The notes below the pieces were generated by a model. It was given only the letters and a program-made list of their open reading frames with translations. It searched no databases and was not told the DNA's origin. 64,000 bases of DNA from Isoetes taiwanensis (Eukaryota; Streptophyta; Lycopodiopsida; Isoetales; Isoetaceae), in NCBI GenBank assembly GCA_021234155.1, contig JAJEKV010000005.1:10472572-10536571 (forward strand). Reading direction: 5' to 3'. A program made the translations under genes and the position numbers. Positions within the stretch are counted from its first letter, which is position 1. Every line of letters starts with the position of its first letter. Positions 11,158 to 22,372 of the stretch are shown here, piece by piece.

Positions 11158-11640
11158 CTAATCTTGCCTTAAATTTCTGGCTGCCATCAGCACATGTTTT
11201 AATTTTAAAAATCCATTTGCTTCCAATTGCTGTTTTTCTCCTACCTCATAAGTTTTAGTAGTTTTGAATAAGTTTAATTCCTCCTCCATTGCAACCAGCC
11301 ATTTATCCTTTCCTTCACAATTTAATACATCTTCATATGTTTGAGGAGTCATTGTATCTTCAAGTATTGCCATAACTTGCTCGATTTCCTCCTCAATTTC
11401 CTCTTCTTCAATTCTGTCTAATCTTTTGCTTCTTCCAGTATTATGCCTGCCATATGCATTTGTGTCAGTTCCAGCTTTTTCCAGAAGTTTCTCAGCTTGA
11501 GTCTTCCTCCTTTTGAGTGCTTACCTTAAGTGCTTCCATTCTCAATGTTGGTCTTGTCAAGCCTCTCAGTCTGAGCTTGATTTTGGCCACCATTTTGTTC
11601 CTCATCACTGTCATAGTCTGCTGTCTGTGTTGTTTGTTCA
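11158..11640 (-). pseudogene. Copia integrase-RT linker, frame-broken
   Basis: Includes GRSKRLDRIEEEEIEEEIEQ and TMTPQTYEDVLNCEGKDKWL, the acidic linker and start of the RT segment (W..AME.E). It is separated from the integrase by the A9 homopolymer (T9 on plus, 11647-11655). One base fewer would open the acidic linker frame, so this is a single-base frameshift. Confidence 0.8.
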
Positions 11641-11643
11641 GAA

Positions 11644-13335
11644 TTATTTTTTTTTCTCCTTTGGTAAATCTATTTTGTAAATATTCCTGTCTTTGTATAC
11701 CACTTCCTCCTTAAAGAAAACATCTCTGCTAATTACTATAGACCTGTTTTCTGGAATGAAAATCCTGTACCCTTTTGACTCACTGTCATATCCTACCAAG
11801 TAACCAATTTGAGCTTTGTCATCCAATTTCTTCCTTAGTTCAGCAGGAACATGTACAAATGCTAAATATCCATATGTTTTTAACATGCTGAAGTCTAGTT
11901 TGCCTCTATTATTTGACCATAGGAGTTCAGGAACATTACCTTGGAGGCTTGCTGTAGGAAGATTGTTTTGAATCAGTATAGCAGCTTTGAGGGCTTCTTC
12001 CCAAAGATAATTTGGTAAGCCAGAGTGTTTGATCATGGATCTCACAGCATCCATTATTGTTCTATTTTTTCGTTCAGCAACTCCATTTTGATGTGGACTA
12101 TACCTGCATGTCATTTGCCTTTTAATGCCATTAGCAACACAATATAATTTGAATTTGGTTGAGAGGTATTCCCCTCCTCTATCAGATCTGACATATTTCA
12201 CCTTTTTCCCTGTTTCCCTTTCAACTTCATTAACATATTGTTTGAAAGCAGTCAGGGCTTGAGCTTTTCTTTCTAGACAATAAACTTTGCAGAACCTGCT
12301 GAAATCATCTATAAAAGATATAAAGTATCTCTTATTAGTTCTTCCCCTGATGTTCATTGGCCCACAAAAATCTGTGTGTATTAACGCTAATGGTCCATTT
12401 GATTTTTTTTTGCTTTTGAGAAATGAGAATCTATTCAATTTCCCAAGTAGACATCCTTCACAAATGAATTTTTCTGGATTGATTGCTTTACACTCCAGCC
12501 ATTCTTTCTTAATCATATAGTTATTACTGCAATGAGTATGTACCAATCTGTTATGCCAAATTTCTGTTTCTGAGATATGCAGATCATTAATGCGATGACA
12601 TTGCACATTGTCCATTTGGAACAAATTCCCAACACGTTTAACATAAAACTTTAATTCATTTCCAAGAAAAATGGTACATGCTTTTGAATCAAAAGTGATT
12701 CTGTAGCCTAGATCTACTAGCTGGCTGATTGATATGATATTTTTGAGAATACTTGGAACACACAACACATTTTCAATGTCCACAACTTGTCCTTGCAAAT
12801 CCATTAATTGCAACAGTCCTTTCCCTTCGATTTGCTGGAGTTCTTCATTGCCTACTTGGATATTTTTGGAATGTGTCCCTCCAAAGTTCTTGAGAAGATC
12901 AGTAGTTTGAACTACTGATCTTTCAGCTCCACTATCAACTACAAGTGCACTAGACTTGTGATTGGCTTCATTTTTATCAAGCATTGCAAATGCAAAATTT
13001 ACCTCATCTTCATCCTCCGATTCTTCCTTTTCTGATTCTTTTGTCACATATGTGCCTGCAGGTTTCTTTCCTCCTCGACCCCTATTATAATTTGATTTTC
13101 CTCCTTTGTTAGAACCCCCAGTCCCTCTTGTTTTGTTATAATCCTTTGGAGTTGGACACTTTGCAGCTATGTGCCCCTTTCCCCCACACGTGTAGCAATT
13201 GAATTCTTTGTTTAATTTAGGGCAATTGCTTTTATAATGGCCTGATTCTTGACAGTGAAAGCATGCCTCCTTTTCATTTCTTCTTTTACCAGCAAACAGT
13301 ATTTTTGATGCTTCAACATCTTCTCCTTTTATCAT
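11644..13335 (-). pseudogene. Copia zinc knuckles, protease and integrase
   Basis: 563 codons. Two CCHC knuckles (CFHCQESGHYKSNC and CYTCGGKGHIAAKC, both C-x2-C-x4-H-x4-C) are followed by the aspartic protease site VVDSGAERSV. Next come the integrase HHCC zinc finger (CEGCLLGK), then DDE residues in LIHTDFCGP, YVRSDRGGEY and HQNGVAERKNR. The C-terminal part carries GYLVGYDSESKGYRIF, typical of copia. The frame ends at TAA 11644-11646 caused by the A9 run. It is in the same frame as gag, separated by one TGA (13360-13362). Confidence 0.95.
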
Positions 13336-13359
13336 TTTCCTTTGCTCAACCTCTGTTCT

Positions 13360-14025
13360 TCAAATATTCTCTGCTTCTTCTCTAGTTTTGGCCATGTTTC
13401 TAATAAACATGGCCAGCTGTTCATTTTCCCCGATAGATCTAGCAATTGCAAGCACTTGATATCTTTCAGTCAGATTAACACCAGCTCCACTAAGGTCAGC
13501 CACTATATTGTCAAAAGTGTTGAAGAATTCAGAAACATCCTTATCTTCTCTTAGCTTAAGATTTCTCAGTTCATTTTCTAGTAGATCTATTTGAGATGAA
13601 CTCTTCTCTTCATAATGTTTAAGTAAAAACTTCCACATCTCTTTAGGACTCATGTTTCTCAATTTTAATCTAATAGTGGGACTAACCTTGCATGTGATGA
13701 TCCCTTGAGCCTCCTTTATCCTGGCATAAACGGATCTTCCACTGCTCACAGCAAGAGAAGTTCCCCCAGATGTTGTGCTGCCTGAGCTTCCAGAACCTGC
13801 AGCCACAGCATAAGATTGGGTAGCACCACCACCAGTAGCAGACCTTGCAGGTGTGCTACTTTCTGCACCAGTTTGAGCATAAGCTCCTTCATTTGGATCC
13901 ACTAGATCCCATAATTCTTCTACCTCTAGGATGTGTTTAACAGCATCCTTCCAAACTTGAAATCCAGGTCCCCCTTTGTAGACCTCTACCGTGCTTAGCA
14001 GATTTGCTCAAAATCTACTAGCCAT
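13360..14025 (-). pseudogene. Copia gag
   Basis: The natural start is probably the ATG at 14025-14023, 8 bp past the primer-binding site, but codon 6 is TGA (14008-14010). After it the frame stays open through VYKGGPGFQVWKDAVKHILE and ELWDLVDPNEGAYAQTGA, a copia gag N-terminus, and IDLLENELRNLKLREDKDVS, the gag core. It ends at TGA 13360-13362, in the same frame as pol, where the zinc knuckles would follow. Both breaks could be CGA/GGA-to-TGA mutations. Confidence 0.9.
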
Positions 14026-14032
14026 TATTCCT

Positions 14033-14044
14033 GCTCTGATACCA
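14033..14044 (-). other. Primer-binding site (initiator tRNA-Met)
   Basis: The minus strand reads TGGTATCAGAGC, the standard plant copia primer-binding site complementary to the 3' end of initiator tRNA-Met, 2 bp inside the 5' LTR. Confidence 0.95.
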
Positions 14045-14046
14045 AA

Positions 14047-14591
14047 TGTTAGTATTTGATTCAATTTTGAATTCAATATCAATCAAAGCTTTAGCTTGAA
14101 TATATCCCTTTAAAATAACAAGCCAATTGAATTCCAATGGTTCGTTCAACCTTAACTTTCAAAGGTTCAAGTATATTCAAAACACAATACAATCAAATAT
14201 AATTGGCATCGATCAAACAACTTCTTTCTTTCTGTTTGTGAACTCCGTCGATCTCCTCCCAACTGTATATCATTCATGTGATCCTTTCTTTTCTTAAATA
14301 GTCTAGATCCAGACGGTTAGCGGTCGGTTTCGGGTTTCGGTGCCGGATTGGTCGGGTTTTTCCAGAAACACTTACGATATTTATCCCACATTCATGACTG
14401 CATAAATCGGCTTCTCGACCATTGGGATAACAATTTCAAATAACTTTAATGAAATAAAGATACCTTAGGTCATAAGATTTCTTATACATGCACCATAGCA
14501 ATCCTTGACCTAATTTTTCTTCACAATCCTGTATATGAGACTAACTGCTAATCTCACTTAACATATATGATAATCACTGTCAACATTAACA
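14047..14591 (-). repeat. 5' LTR of the copia element
   Basis: 545 bp, nearly identical to 9259-9806. It holds the element promoter when read on the minus strand. Confidence 0.95.
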
Positions 14592-14604
14592 TAACTTACT
14601 TAAT

Positions 14605-14815
14605 AAAAATGCTTACCAATGTTTAAAGAATCTATGGCATCATCTGCACATCCTCTTCTATATATGTAAGCTGTTTAAACCTGAATCTGTAGCATTGTAT
14701 CAGCAAATAAAGATGCTTACCAAGATTTAAAGAATCTCTGACGTTCATCGGGACATTCTCTTCTGCATATGCAAGTTGTTTAAGCCTGAATCTGTAGCAC
14801 TATATCATCAAATAG
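14605..14815. repeat. Two imperfect tandem units of about 104 bp
   Basis: Copies start near 14605 and 14709 and share ATGCTTACCAA, TTTAAAGAATCT, then CCTGAATCTGTAGCA. A third copy begins (AGAGATGC) but decays at once. Confidence 0.8.
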
Positions 14816-17800
14816 AGATGCGAAATGTCCTAGCAGGGATTCAAAATAGATATAAAACCTTTGCTTTCTTTTTCTTACGAGCAAAATGAATCTTTTAGGT
14901 ATGAGAGCACAACATACATAAAAACGAAATGTTGTAGGTCGGGTCTGTGGGTGGCAGTATGAGAAGTATTCCATTCGCCTTTTTAGCCTGCAAACAAATC
15001 CATGTTCAGTACATATCCCTGGCCTTATTTTCGATTAGGTCAAGGCTGATTCACTAACCATAGCTATCATCGCTCGAATGCATCGGCAATAGGAACGCAG
15101 TGCAACAAGATGATCAGAGACATGATTTGAAGAGGTTTTTGGAAAAGCCAAGCATAAATCTTCCTCGCCTTCCCATCGCCAGAGCTGGAGCAAAGTCATC
15201 ATCATCATCATCATCAAATCGAGCACACGCAAAGCCATAGCTGAAGCATACGGAAAGCCATAGCTGGAGAATAGGGCCATCGCCATGCCGTAGCAAAGCA
15301 GTGAAGGCGGGATACTGGGCAGGCGGGAAATAGCCAAACCAATAGGATGAGAGGACCTGGATCAAAATCAAGGCCATTCATCTCGGCCCATCTTGGCCTT
15401 TGGATGGAATGCACGTTTCTAAGAATTTATAAAAACAAGCATTCCCACAAATCTAATTAATTGTTTCTCATATCTCTAATGGTTTTTTTTAAGAAATCTT
15501 ACAAATTTTGAGCCATCCGATAAAATCAATGGTTCAATACATAGCGGTTTTGCCATCGTTCATGTGGCAACGACCAAGCTCTAGCACTATACCCTACTCT
15601 AGCACTACCCTGCGATCTGCAAAAGAAATCCGCTTTAGACTCTGGAGGCGCTTCGAACCGGCTGGAGCATCTTGCAGTAGCCTGCCCTGGAAGAGCACTC
15701 AAAGCAAACTGCCCCAAGCCAAAGCTTCCACTCCATAAGAATCGATCTGGGAGAGGGAAGCGATGGGCAAATTGGATCAGAGGAAACTGCAAGGACCCTA
15801 ACTCCAGCACTGCACCTTGCGATAAATCCAGTTCACCTTGCGATAAATCCAGTTCAGTAAGGCGGCCAGTTTGTATCTAGTAGTTGGAGCACGCTATGAA
15901 AGTGCAGAAGCTGCTGCCAGAATCAAACCCTGCAGCAGTCCGCTATACTAGATGCTCAAATCTGTGACTTAGAAAAGGGTCTCCAAGGCCGAGAATTTAT
16001 GTTCGAAGCATCTAATGTAGCCATAAGTAAGGCAGTGGTTAAAGTGATGAGTGCCTTCAATAGGCAGATAGTGCAGAGTGCAAATAGTTTCAATGCTTGA
16101 TTTAACCTATCTCATGGTAATTACGGTAATGTGAATGGAAGGAAAAGAAGGAAACCTATTGCTTTATACCCATGGTTGAACCATGTGAGATCTTTTCTTT
16201 TTGAACTTGAAATGGAATGTACCCTAGGGGGGAAGTTATGCTGGACCAATGATTGATCAACATGATGGAAAATTGCAAAAATGGAAGCTTCAATGATTCG
16301 GCAACTCGGTGAAGCCGAGTATAAACAAAGGCAGATAGAAGATTGATTAGATGGGGCAGTCGGAGTGCAGATTGAGACAAATTGAGATTGCTAAGGAACG
16401 GCCTGTCGGAGGCAGACAAACCAAGTCTAACATTGTTGTATTGGGCCGTGAATAGTGAATCAATTGAGACATCAAACTATCAAAAACTAGATACGTTCTA
16501 TAGAATGTAGATATTGGAAATTGTGAAGTATTGCCTCACTATTCCTTCAAGTCCCGTTTGAATTATAAAGTTCTTAGTTATTAAGAAAAGTTAGCTAACC
16601 AATCCTAATCAACTTTCTACAATCAGTTCAAGGAAGATGAAGTTACATTATCTGTGATACCATGATTAATATCTACATGATCTATGGAACCTCTATGGAG
16701 ATATTACATTCAAGGAAATATAAAGACACATAGTCCTTGAATAAAACCATATAGACCATAGTATTGTATCAGTTATAAATCTATAGTAGATGTTGGCATT
16801 GTTCATAGACAATAAAAATTTCCAGCCCTTAGTGGAAAAAGTAGAGCAAATAACAACCTCCTCAAACAAAAAGACCAACTCTCCAATGCATTATCTTGTT
16901 GAAAGATCATTGTCATGGGTGTTGGAAATGGACACAAATCTCTCTTGCCAAGCAGAATAAAGCGATTGCTTAAAATCCAATAGGATTTATCAGTTCAAAC
17001 CTACCTTGAAAAGGAATGTATTTTTTTGTGCATCTTGTGACCAATCTTTTACAATAGACGATGAATAAATTAATTTGTGCATCACATGCTTAATCTTTTG
17101 TGATAAACATAGAACTGGAGGCTTTAGAGAACCACATCTCAATCTTCCTACCAATTTATATTTATCTGTTCTGCCAGAGTAGTCTAATCTTCTTCCAAGA
17201 CCAAATGGCTAAGTGGATACCTTGAAGACATGGTTGACACATTCGAAAATGAGATGGAAAGATTTAAAAATGGGAGATGGGAAGAATAAGAGATCGCAAA
17301 GATGATTCAAAGCTAACTCGCAACATGATTGCCAACACAAGCAAGTTGTTCGAGCATTGTTTATTGCCACATCAAGGAATATGATTCAATATCTATATGA
17401 GCATGAGAATTTAAGGCTCACGAATGTCTTTTCCTCAATGCGAATTGTCATAAATCTAATACTAAACAATTCCTGGAACTTATATTAAGTCCAACTTTAT
17501 ATGGTTATCCTTGGCTGCTGCGATAAATCTCTTGTAGTAATCATCACCATAATAATCAACAATCTCATACAATCTCATGAAATTGGGATGAGGCAACATG
17601 AGTCCTATGACATGTAGTTCCAGAAGTTGCTAGCCTTGTCATTTACTTGCCATCTTCATTTATCCATTTGTACTGCCTTGTTTTTCACTTTACTGCCGTC
17701 CTACTAGACACATAAAAGAAAATGCTAACTCATTGGTGAGTTGTCCTCTTTGTCAGGAAGAAGGTTAAAGTTAGTTGTCATGTTTTGATACTTGGTGATG

Positions 17801-18430
17801 GTTTAACTATCACAAGGTTTGCATTTGCAGTCGTTGAATTTATACAATATACAAAACATGTAAAGAGAGAGTTTAAGAAAACATCACGTGATGAAATTCC
17901 ATGCTATTGCCAGTCACTAATTGACCAATGCAGGTCAAAGTAATAACAAACACAATGTAATATATCTATTGACTTCAAAGATTTAGTAAAAATGTGAGGT
18001 TTGAGGTAGCAAACTAGATACATATTTTTTTTGAATTGCAAATTGTACATAGGGACAATTATTGAACTAATTATATCTATTGCTTCGCATGCATCAAGGA
18101 CCAAGGACGTATATAGAAACATCCATTGATCCTTAGAAATACTTCAAATATATGAGAAAGCAAAACCATTGCAAAAACAAAGTTTACATACAATAATCAG
18201 TTGAAAATAGTCTAGTAAATATCCACAATGAGACTTGAACTGGCAAAGTAGCCCTCAAGAAAGGTAGAAAACTTTGTTAAAGATCATTGCATATCAAGGA
18301 AGCCCACAATCTAATTAAATTATAACAGATAAAAAAGACCTCCAAAATAAAAAGGAATGATCACGCGTGCCATACGAAGCAATAAACATAACATAAATAA
18401 TTATACATAATTAAAAGGGGGAGGGGAGTG
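14816..18430. other. Unassigned DNA, simple repeats only
   Basis: No gene is recognisable over 3.6 kb. Visible items: a (TCA)n microsatellite at 15196-15217, a GCCATAGCTG motif repeated near 15232 and 15262, and a 21-bp tandem duplication at about 15811-15854 (core CCTTGCGATAAATCCAGTT). Open frames here are short and have no family resemblance. Confidence 0.5.
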
Positions 18431-18990
18431 GGTTCAAGAGAAAGAGAAAGAAAACTGTTGAGACGAAGAAGAAATGCCGATTTGAGAAGCTGAAGATGAC
18501 TCCTGCTATAAAAAATTAAACCAGAGGTCCAAAATTGCATGCAACATGCATGCATGCACGCAACATGCATGCACGCATGCCCCTTCTCTTGAGAATCTCG
18601 CTCCTATGGAGTGGATCGATTCGCATTCTCATGAGGGCTCGCATTATGCATCCAAACAGCCAATAAGAAGAGAACTATGTTTAACTTTTAAGAATCGCGA
18701 AAGACGAAATAGAATTGCCTCAATCCAGAGAACCAGGCCAGGATGGAAAGAGGAGAATGAAAAAATGTCAAGAATTGTCTATCCATGTGGGAAGAAGCCC
18801 CTCCCCTGCATGGTTCAAGAGGAAGAAAAAGAAAACTGTTGAGACGAAGAAGAAACGCCGATTTAAGAAGCTGAAGATGACTCCTGCTATAAAAACCTAA
18901 ACCAGAGGTCCAAAACTGCATGCAAAACATGCATGCATGCATGCGTCCTCCTGAGAATCTCAATCCTATGGAGTGGATCAATTCGCATCT
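18431..18990. repeat. Direct duplication of about 200 bp with ATGCATGC palindromes
   Basis: 18431-18640 and 18809-18990 share GGTTCAAGAG, AAAACTGTTGAGACGAAGAA, GCTGAAGATGACTCCTGCTA, then a TGCATGCATGC palindromic run and CCTATGGAGTGGATC. Copies are offset by about 378 bp and diverged by several percent. No protein family is encoded. Confidence 0.85.
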
Positions 18991-19065
18991 GCCAAACTGC
19001 CAATTTCTGTCTTATATTCCACTGCGCCTTTCTTACTCTCCTCAGCTGCCTTCCTCTATGATAGT

Positions 19066-19500
19066 TCAAAAATGAAGAGCTCTTCCCAGGATGTTTTTAT
19101 TATCCAAAACCATAACATGCTTGATATCCCTTGCATCATATAGCAAGTATAGGTTCTTGCCCATTTCCAATTGGCACTCAGATACATTGTTTGTGTGTAG
19201 CCTGAAGCGTGGCTTCTCCATGTCCTTCATACAATAACCTATTAAACCCTCAAAACAATAGAGCCTGGTATTCTTTAATGCCTTGCAAACAAGAACAACC
19301 CACAGAGACTTCTTACCTCCCCACCCAAACCTCCTCTTGATGGCCATATTGACAACTCCAGGAGACTTGAGAGCAAGCTTAAATACACATTGAAAGTGCA
19401 ACTGATCTAAATCACTGCCCTTTCAGCTGCAACAACACCTGAAATACAATCTTTCTCACAAATCTCGCAAATTAGGTTTTTTTTTTCCTCAAACATCCAG
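19066..19500 (-). pseudogene. HUH-endonuclease (Rep-like) transposon protein fragment
   Basis: Minus-strand translation gives LDQLHFQCVFKLALKS after a one-base frameshift, preceded by CEICEKDCISGVVAAERA. It continues with RRFGWGGKKSLWVV, CFEGLIGYCMKDMEKPRFRL and LDNKNILGRALHF. I recognise the succession 'LHxQ - GxxGYCxKDxxxPxFxxxxxN' as a Rep-like HUH protein family spread by transposons in algae, mosses and ferns (Replitron-like; family name inferred from memory). LHFQ would be the degenerate metal-binding HUH motif. The fragment ends at 19066 without a helicase domain. It sits head-to-head with the mTERF gene, about 90 bp from its start, so it may form part of that promoter region. Confidence 0.5.
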
Positions 19501-19587
19501 TAAAAACAAATAAAAGGCATTTTTAATGATCAATTTGAAATCTACATCCTTATTTGAGACTGTAAAGACCATTGTTGCATTGTGGCT

Positions 19588-20661
19588 ATGGCGGCCACCA
19601 GATCAGTGGTGCGTAATATTCTCCATCGCCTTTTGCATAATGTTGCAGCTTTGGAACCAAAGAAGACCCTTTTACCTGGCTTTAGCGACGAGTTCACAAC
19701 AAAATGGCAGGGCCGCCTTGCAGAAGATGGCAGTGATAATGTTCTCAAACATAGGGTTGCCATGTTTCTTGAGTTTGGATTAAATGAAAAGGATCTTGAG
19801 TCTGCAGTTGGGCGCTATCCTTCCCTTCTGAAACGAGATTTGGAACAGAAGCTGAAGGAGCTTGAGCTTCATTTAAACAAATTAGGGCTTGGAAAGGAGT
19901 TTATAGCACGCCTGTTGGTGAGCTCACCTCATTTCATTCCTCGGATCGATGCCATTCTTCTTAATCTGCGCCATGTTGCTGAGTTTTTATCAAGGTATGG
20001 CCTGGAAGATTGTATTCTTTCTAAAATGTTATCTACACAGCCACTGTCTGTCTTGTTTATTTCTGAGCATAATATTAAGCGCTTGGACGAGATTTTGCAA
20101 CAGTATAAGATAAGTGCCCAAGTTTTAGGTAAAATCCTTAAAGTAAGGCCATCATTTTTGTGTAGGTCTTATGACACCTTGGCTGCTCGTATAGAATTTA
20201 TGTCGAGCCTTGGCATTGATCAAAGCTCCAAATATTTTGTAACAGCATTAGCAACGTATTCATCATATGGAATTCTCACATTAGAAAAAAGGTTGGGCTA
20301 TTTATTGAGCCTAGGACTTCCACCTCAGAGTATTTATCACATTCTGCAGATATATCCTCAAATACTGTGCCTAAAAAATGAGTATGTTGTGGAGAAATTT
20401 AGATACCTCACAGAGGATATGAAGTATCCCTTGGATGAAATTCTCAAGGCTCCATTTTATTTGCTCTCTAGCTTGGAAAAAAAGGTAAAACCCCGCAACA
20501 GGGTTATATTATTTCTTCAATCAAAGGGACTTCTGAAGCGGCGGTATGCCCTAAACACCATTATATATATGTCCTCTGGACAATTTGTGACCAGGTTTGT
20601 AGCACTTCACCCTGATGCTGCAGCAGTGTATAAGGGTGATCTCCAGGCTAATCCTGAATAG
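19588..20661 (+). CDS. mTERF-family protein (organellar nucleic-acid-binding)
   Basis: Intronless 357-residue protein from ATG 19588 (GCTATGGCGG context) to TAG 20659-20661. After a basic, Arg-rich N-terminus suited to organelle targeting (MAATRSVVRNILHRLLHNV) there is a chain of mTERF repeats: pairs of helices with the LxxLxxxGL and P..L pattern, for example FLEFGLNEKDLESAVGRYPS, LNKLGLGKEFIARLLVSSPH, YLLSLGLPPQSIYHILQIYP and ILKAPFYLLSSLEKKVKPRN. Plant mTERFs act in transcription, splicing or translation in chloroplasts and mitochondria; which process this one serves cannot be told from sequence. Length is normal for the family. It is the only undamaged recognisable gene in the window. An in-frame GTG lies 6 bp upstream, but the ATG is the natural start. 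Confidence 0.92.
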   Translation: MAATRSVVRNILHRLLHNVAALEPKKTLLPGFSDEFTTKWQGRLAEDGSDNVLKHRVAMFLEFGLNEKDLESAVGRYPSLLKRDLEQKLKELELHLNKLGLGKEFIARLLVSSPHFIPRIDAILLNLRHVAEFLSRYGLEDCILSKMLSTQPLSVLFISEHNIKRLDEILQQYKISAQVLGKILKVRPSFLCRSYDTLAARIEFMSSLGIDQSSKYFVTALATYSSYGILTLEKRLGYLLSLGLPPQSIYHILQIYPQILCLKNEYVVEKFRYLTEDMKYPLDEILKAPFYLLSSLEKKVKPRNRVILFLQSKGLLKRRYALNTIIYMSSGQFVTRFVALHPDAAAVYKGDLQANPE

Positions 20662-22194
20662 TGCAGAATCTTAATTGTTGACAAATTTCTGACTATGAGA
20701 TGATAAAGAGCACAGAATCTTGTGGTCTGTTGGAAGCTCTCTCAAGGCTCTCTCAAGATTTGGTTCAGAAGTATGGAAAGGATTTCTTGAAATATTCATT
20801 CATTTAACTACACATCATTTAAGGATTGCATCAGCAAATATGGAAATATTATTTTCTGGAACTCATGAAAGCTCTTAAGAGAAGGATCTGTTTTATTTTC
20901 TTTATTCATAGCATAAGCTCAGAGAGAGGGTGCTGGTGCTGCAGAATTTGTTTGGAAGTTCTACATAAATTATCTTTTCTTCAACATGATACATCCTTCA
21001 ATATGTTTCCAAATACCCAGCTCTCAAAAATGGACAAGGCGTTGGAAAACTGGATGTGTTACCCAATGATGACACTTCGTGGCTTTGCATACAAAGGGTT
21101 CCCTTTCTATCTTTCTATGAAGAAATGAAAAAGTTAAATCCCAGCTTAAGAGCTAGATCGTTTACTAATTGACATATGAAAATTCCACCACTTGACTTGC
21201 CTATCCACAAAATATTAATGTCTATCGATTAAACATCCATAGAACATAACATAATATTTGACGTAAGAAAATTCCACCACTTGGATTGCCTATCCACAAA
21301 ATATTAATGTCCATTGATTAACAGGAATTTTGTCATTTCTGGAGGCAGGCAGTTGCAGATTGCATGCTGGTTGTCATCTTCATTTGTGGTGTGGACTTGC
21401 TTTTATATTGATTTGTGGTGTGGACTTGCTTTTATATTGATCTGGGTACGATGCTTCGATGACTCGTATCGGGTTTAGTGTCACCATGGATCTTCAGTGT
21501 AACCATCTCAAGCGAATGCGATGTATGCTCATCTGTAGTCGCTCCAATAGCAGTGCTCAATGCTGTAGAGTGCGACATGATGTCTGCCAACATGTGGTCG
21601 AGGAGTGACATGGAGATGAACTGTATTGTATATGAAACACTATGGTTTCGTATGATGCCCACAAAAGGAGCACGTATTCGAGGACTCATGATATTGAAAT
21701 TGCAACACACCGATACTTATTGTTATTGTTGGGGTCAATAAGTTTTTACAAGCTCTGTCTTGAAAATCGTCGATGGGTACCTTCCAGAAGTCATCGTTTG
21801 CTTTGTCACTTGGTCTGAGCAACACCCAATAACTAACACCACTATCTTAAAGGTTGCAGGGTTTGTTCCAAAGAGGAATGAAGATAAGATAAGATAAAGC
21901 CAGTAGTGCTATCCATAGCATCAAGGCACGCAGCTTCTGTGGTCAGAGATTGTTGGTGCTCATGTGCCCTGCAGCAGAAGCTCTGCCCGACAAGAACGGC
22001 AGAACCAGGGAGGAAAATCATGTCCTCCATTCCAAAACCGGTCTCGTGTGTTTCTGAAAACGCACCTTTGCAAAAAGCACAAATAAAGCCACAAATAACC
22101 ACTCCAAAGTAGAAACATTTCCCTTAAGCCAAGAAGGTTGCCAAATTATGTGAGGCATATGGTTTTTGTAAAGGTGGCCCGAAATATAGGGGTT
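20662..22194. other. Intergenic, with two short repeats
   Basis: No gene recognised. 21176-21335 has two copies of GAAAATTCCACCACTTG followed by CCTATCCACAAAATATTAAT, 90 bp apart. 21382-21441 is a tandem pair of about 29 bp (core TTTGTGGTGTGGACTTGC). Open frames at 21432-21741 and 21842-22112 look coding-like in length but show no known domain. Confidence 0.5.
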
Positions 22195-22350
22195 AGGGTT
22201 GCGGTGAATATTTTTTGGGTTGCCTCTAAGGCGCAAACCCTCGTTTATGTGGGTTTATGGCATATCCTAGTATATGCCGGCATATGCCTAGGATATGCTG
22301 ATGACTGCTCCAAACTGGCTGTTGCCAGTAAACTGGCGGTGAGCCCTGTT
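22195..22350 (+). repeat. Dispersed repeat, copy 1, with a 40-bp hairpin
   Basis: Related to 26430-26590: both read TTGGATTGCC/TTGGGTTGCC, then CATGTGGGTTTATGGC (with variants), AGTATATGC and ATGACTGCTCCAAACT..C. Copy 1 also contains a near-perfect inverted repeat at 22260-22299 around GCCGGC (arm GCATATCCTAG..TATGCC). Confidence 0.8.
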
Positions 22351-22372
22351 GCCGCCCGAACCCCCCTTCATC

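Larger units (their letters stand above)
9259..14591 (-). mobile_element. Complete but defective Ty1/copia LTR retrotransposon
   Basis: The 5.3-kb element lies on the minus strand with LTRs at 9259-9806 and 14047-14591, each TGTTA...TAACA. TAACT flanks both sides (9254-9258 and 14592-14596), the expected 5-bp target duplication. Gene order read on minus is gag, zinc knuckles, protease, integrase, RT, RNase H, which defines Ty1/copia. By hand I count about 13 mostly transition differences plus one 3-bp indel between the LTRs (roughly 2.4%), so the insertion is relatively young. The coding region has two in-frame TGA codons, a homopolymer frameshift and further breaks around 10390 and 11100-11160, so it cannot be autonomous. 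Confidence 0.96.

Noticed and set aside
18546-18900. Basic ORFs within the duplicated segment
   Set aside because: Low-complexity Lys/Arg/His content reflects the repeat and ATGCATGC palindromes, not a protein family.
21432-22112. Medium ORFs upstream of the PPR pseudogene on both strands
   Set aside because: Read on both strands without finding a domain; the overlapping strands cannot both be coding.
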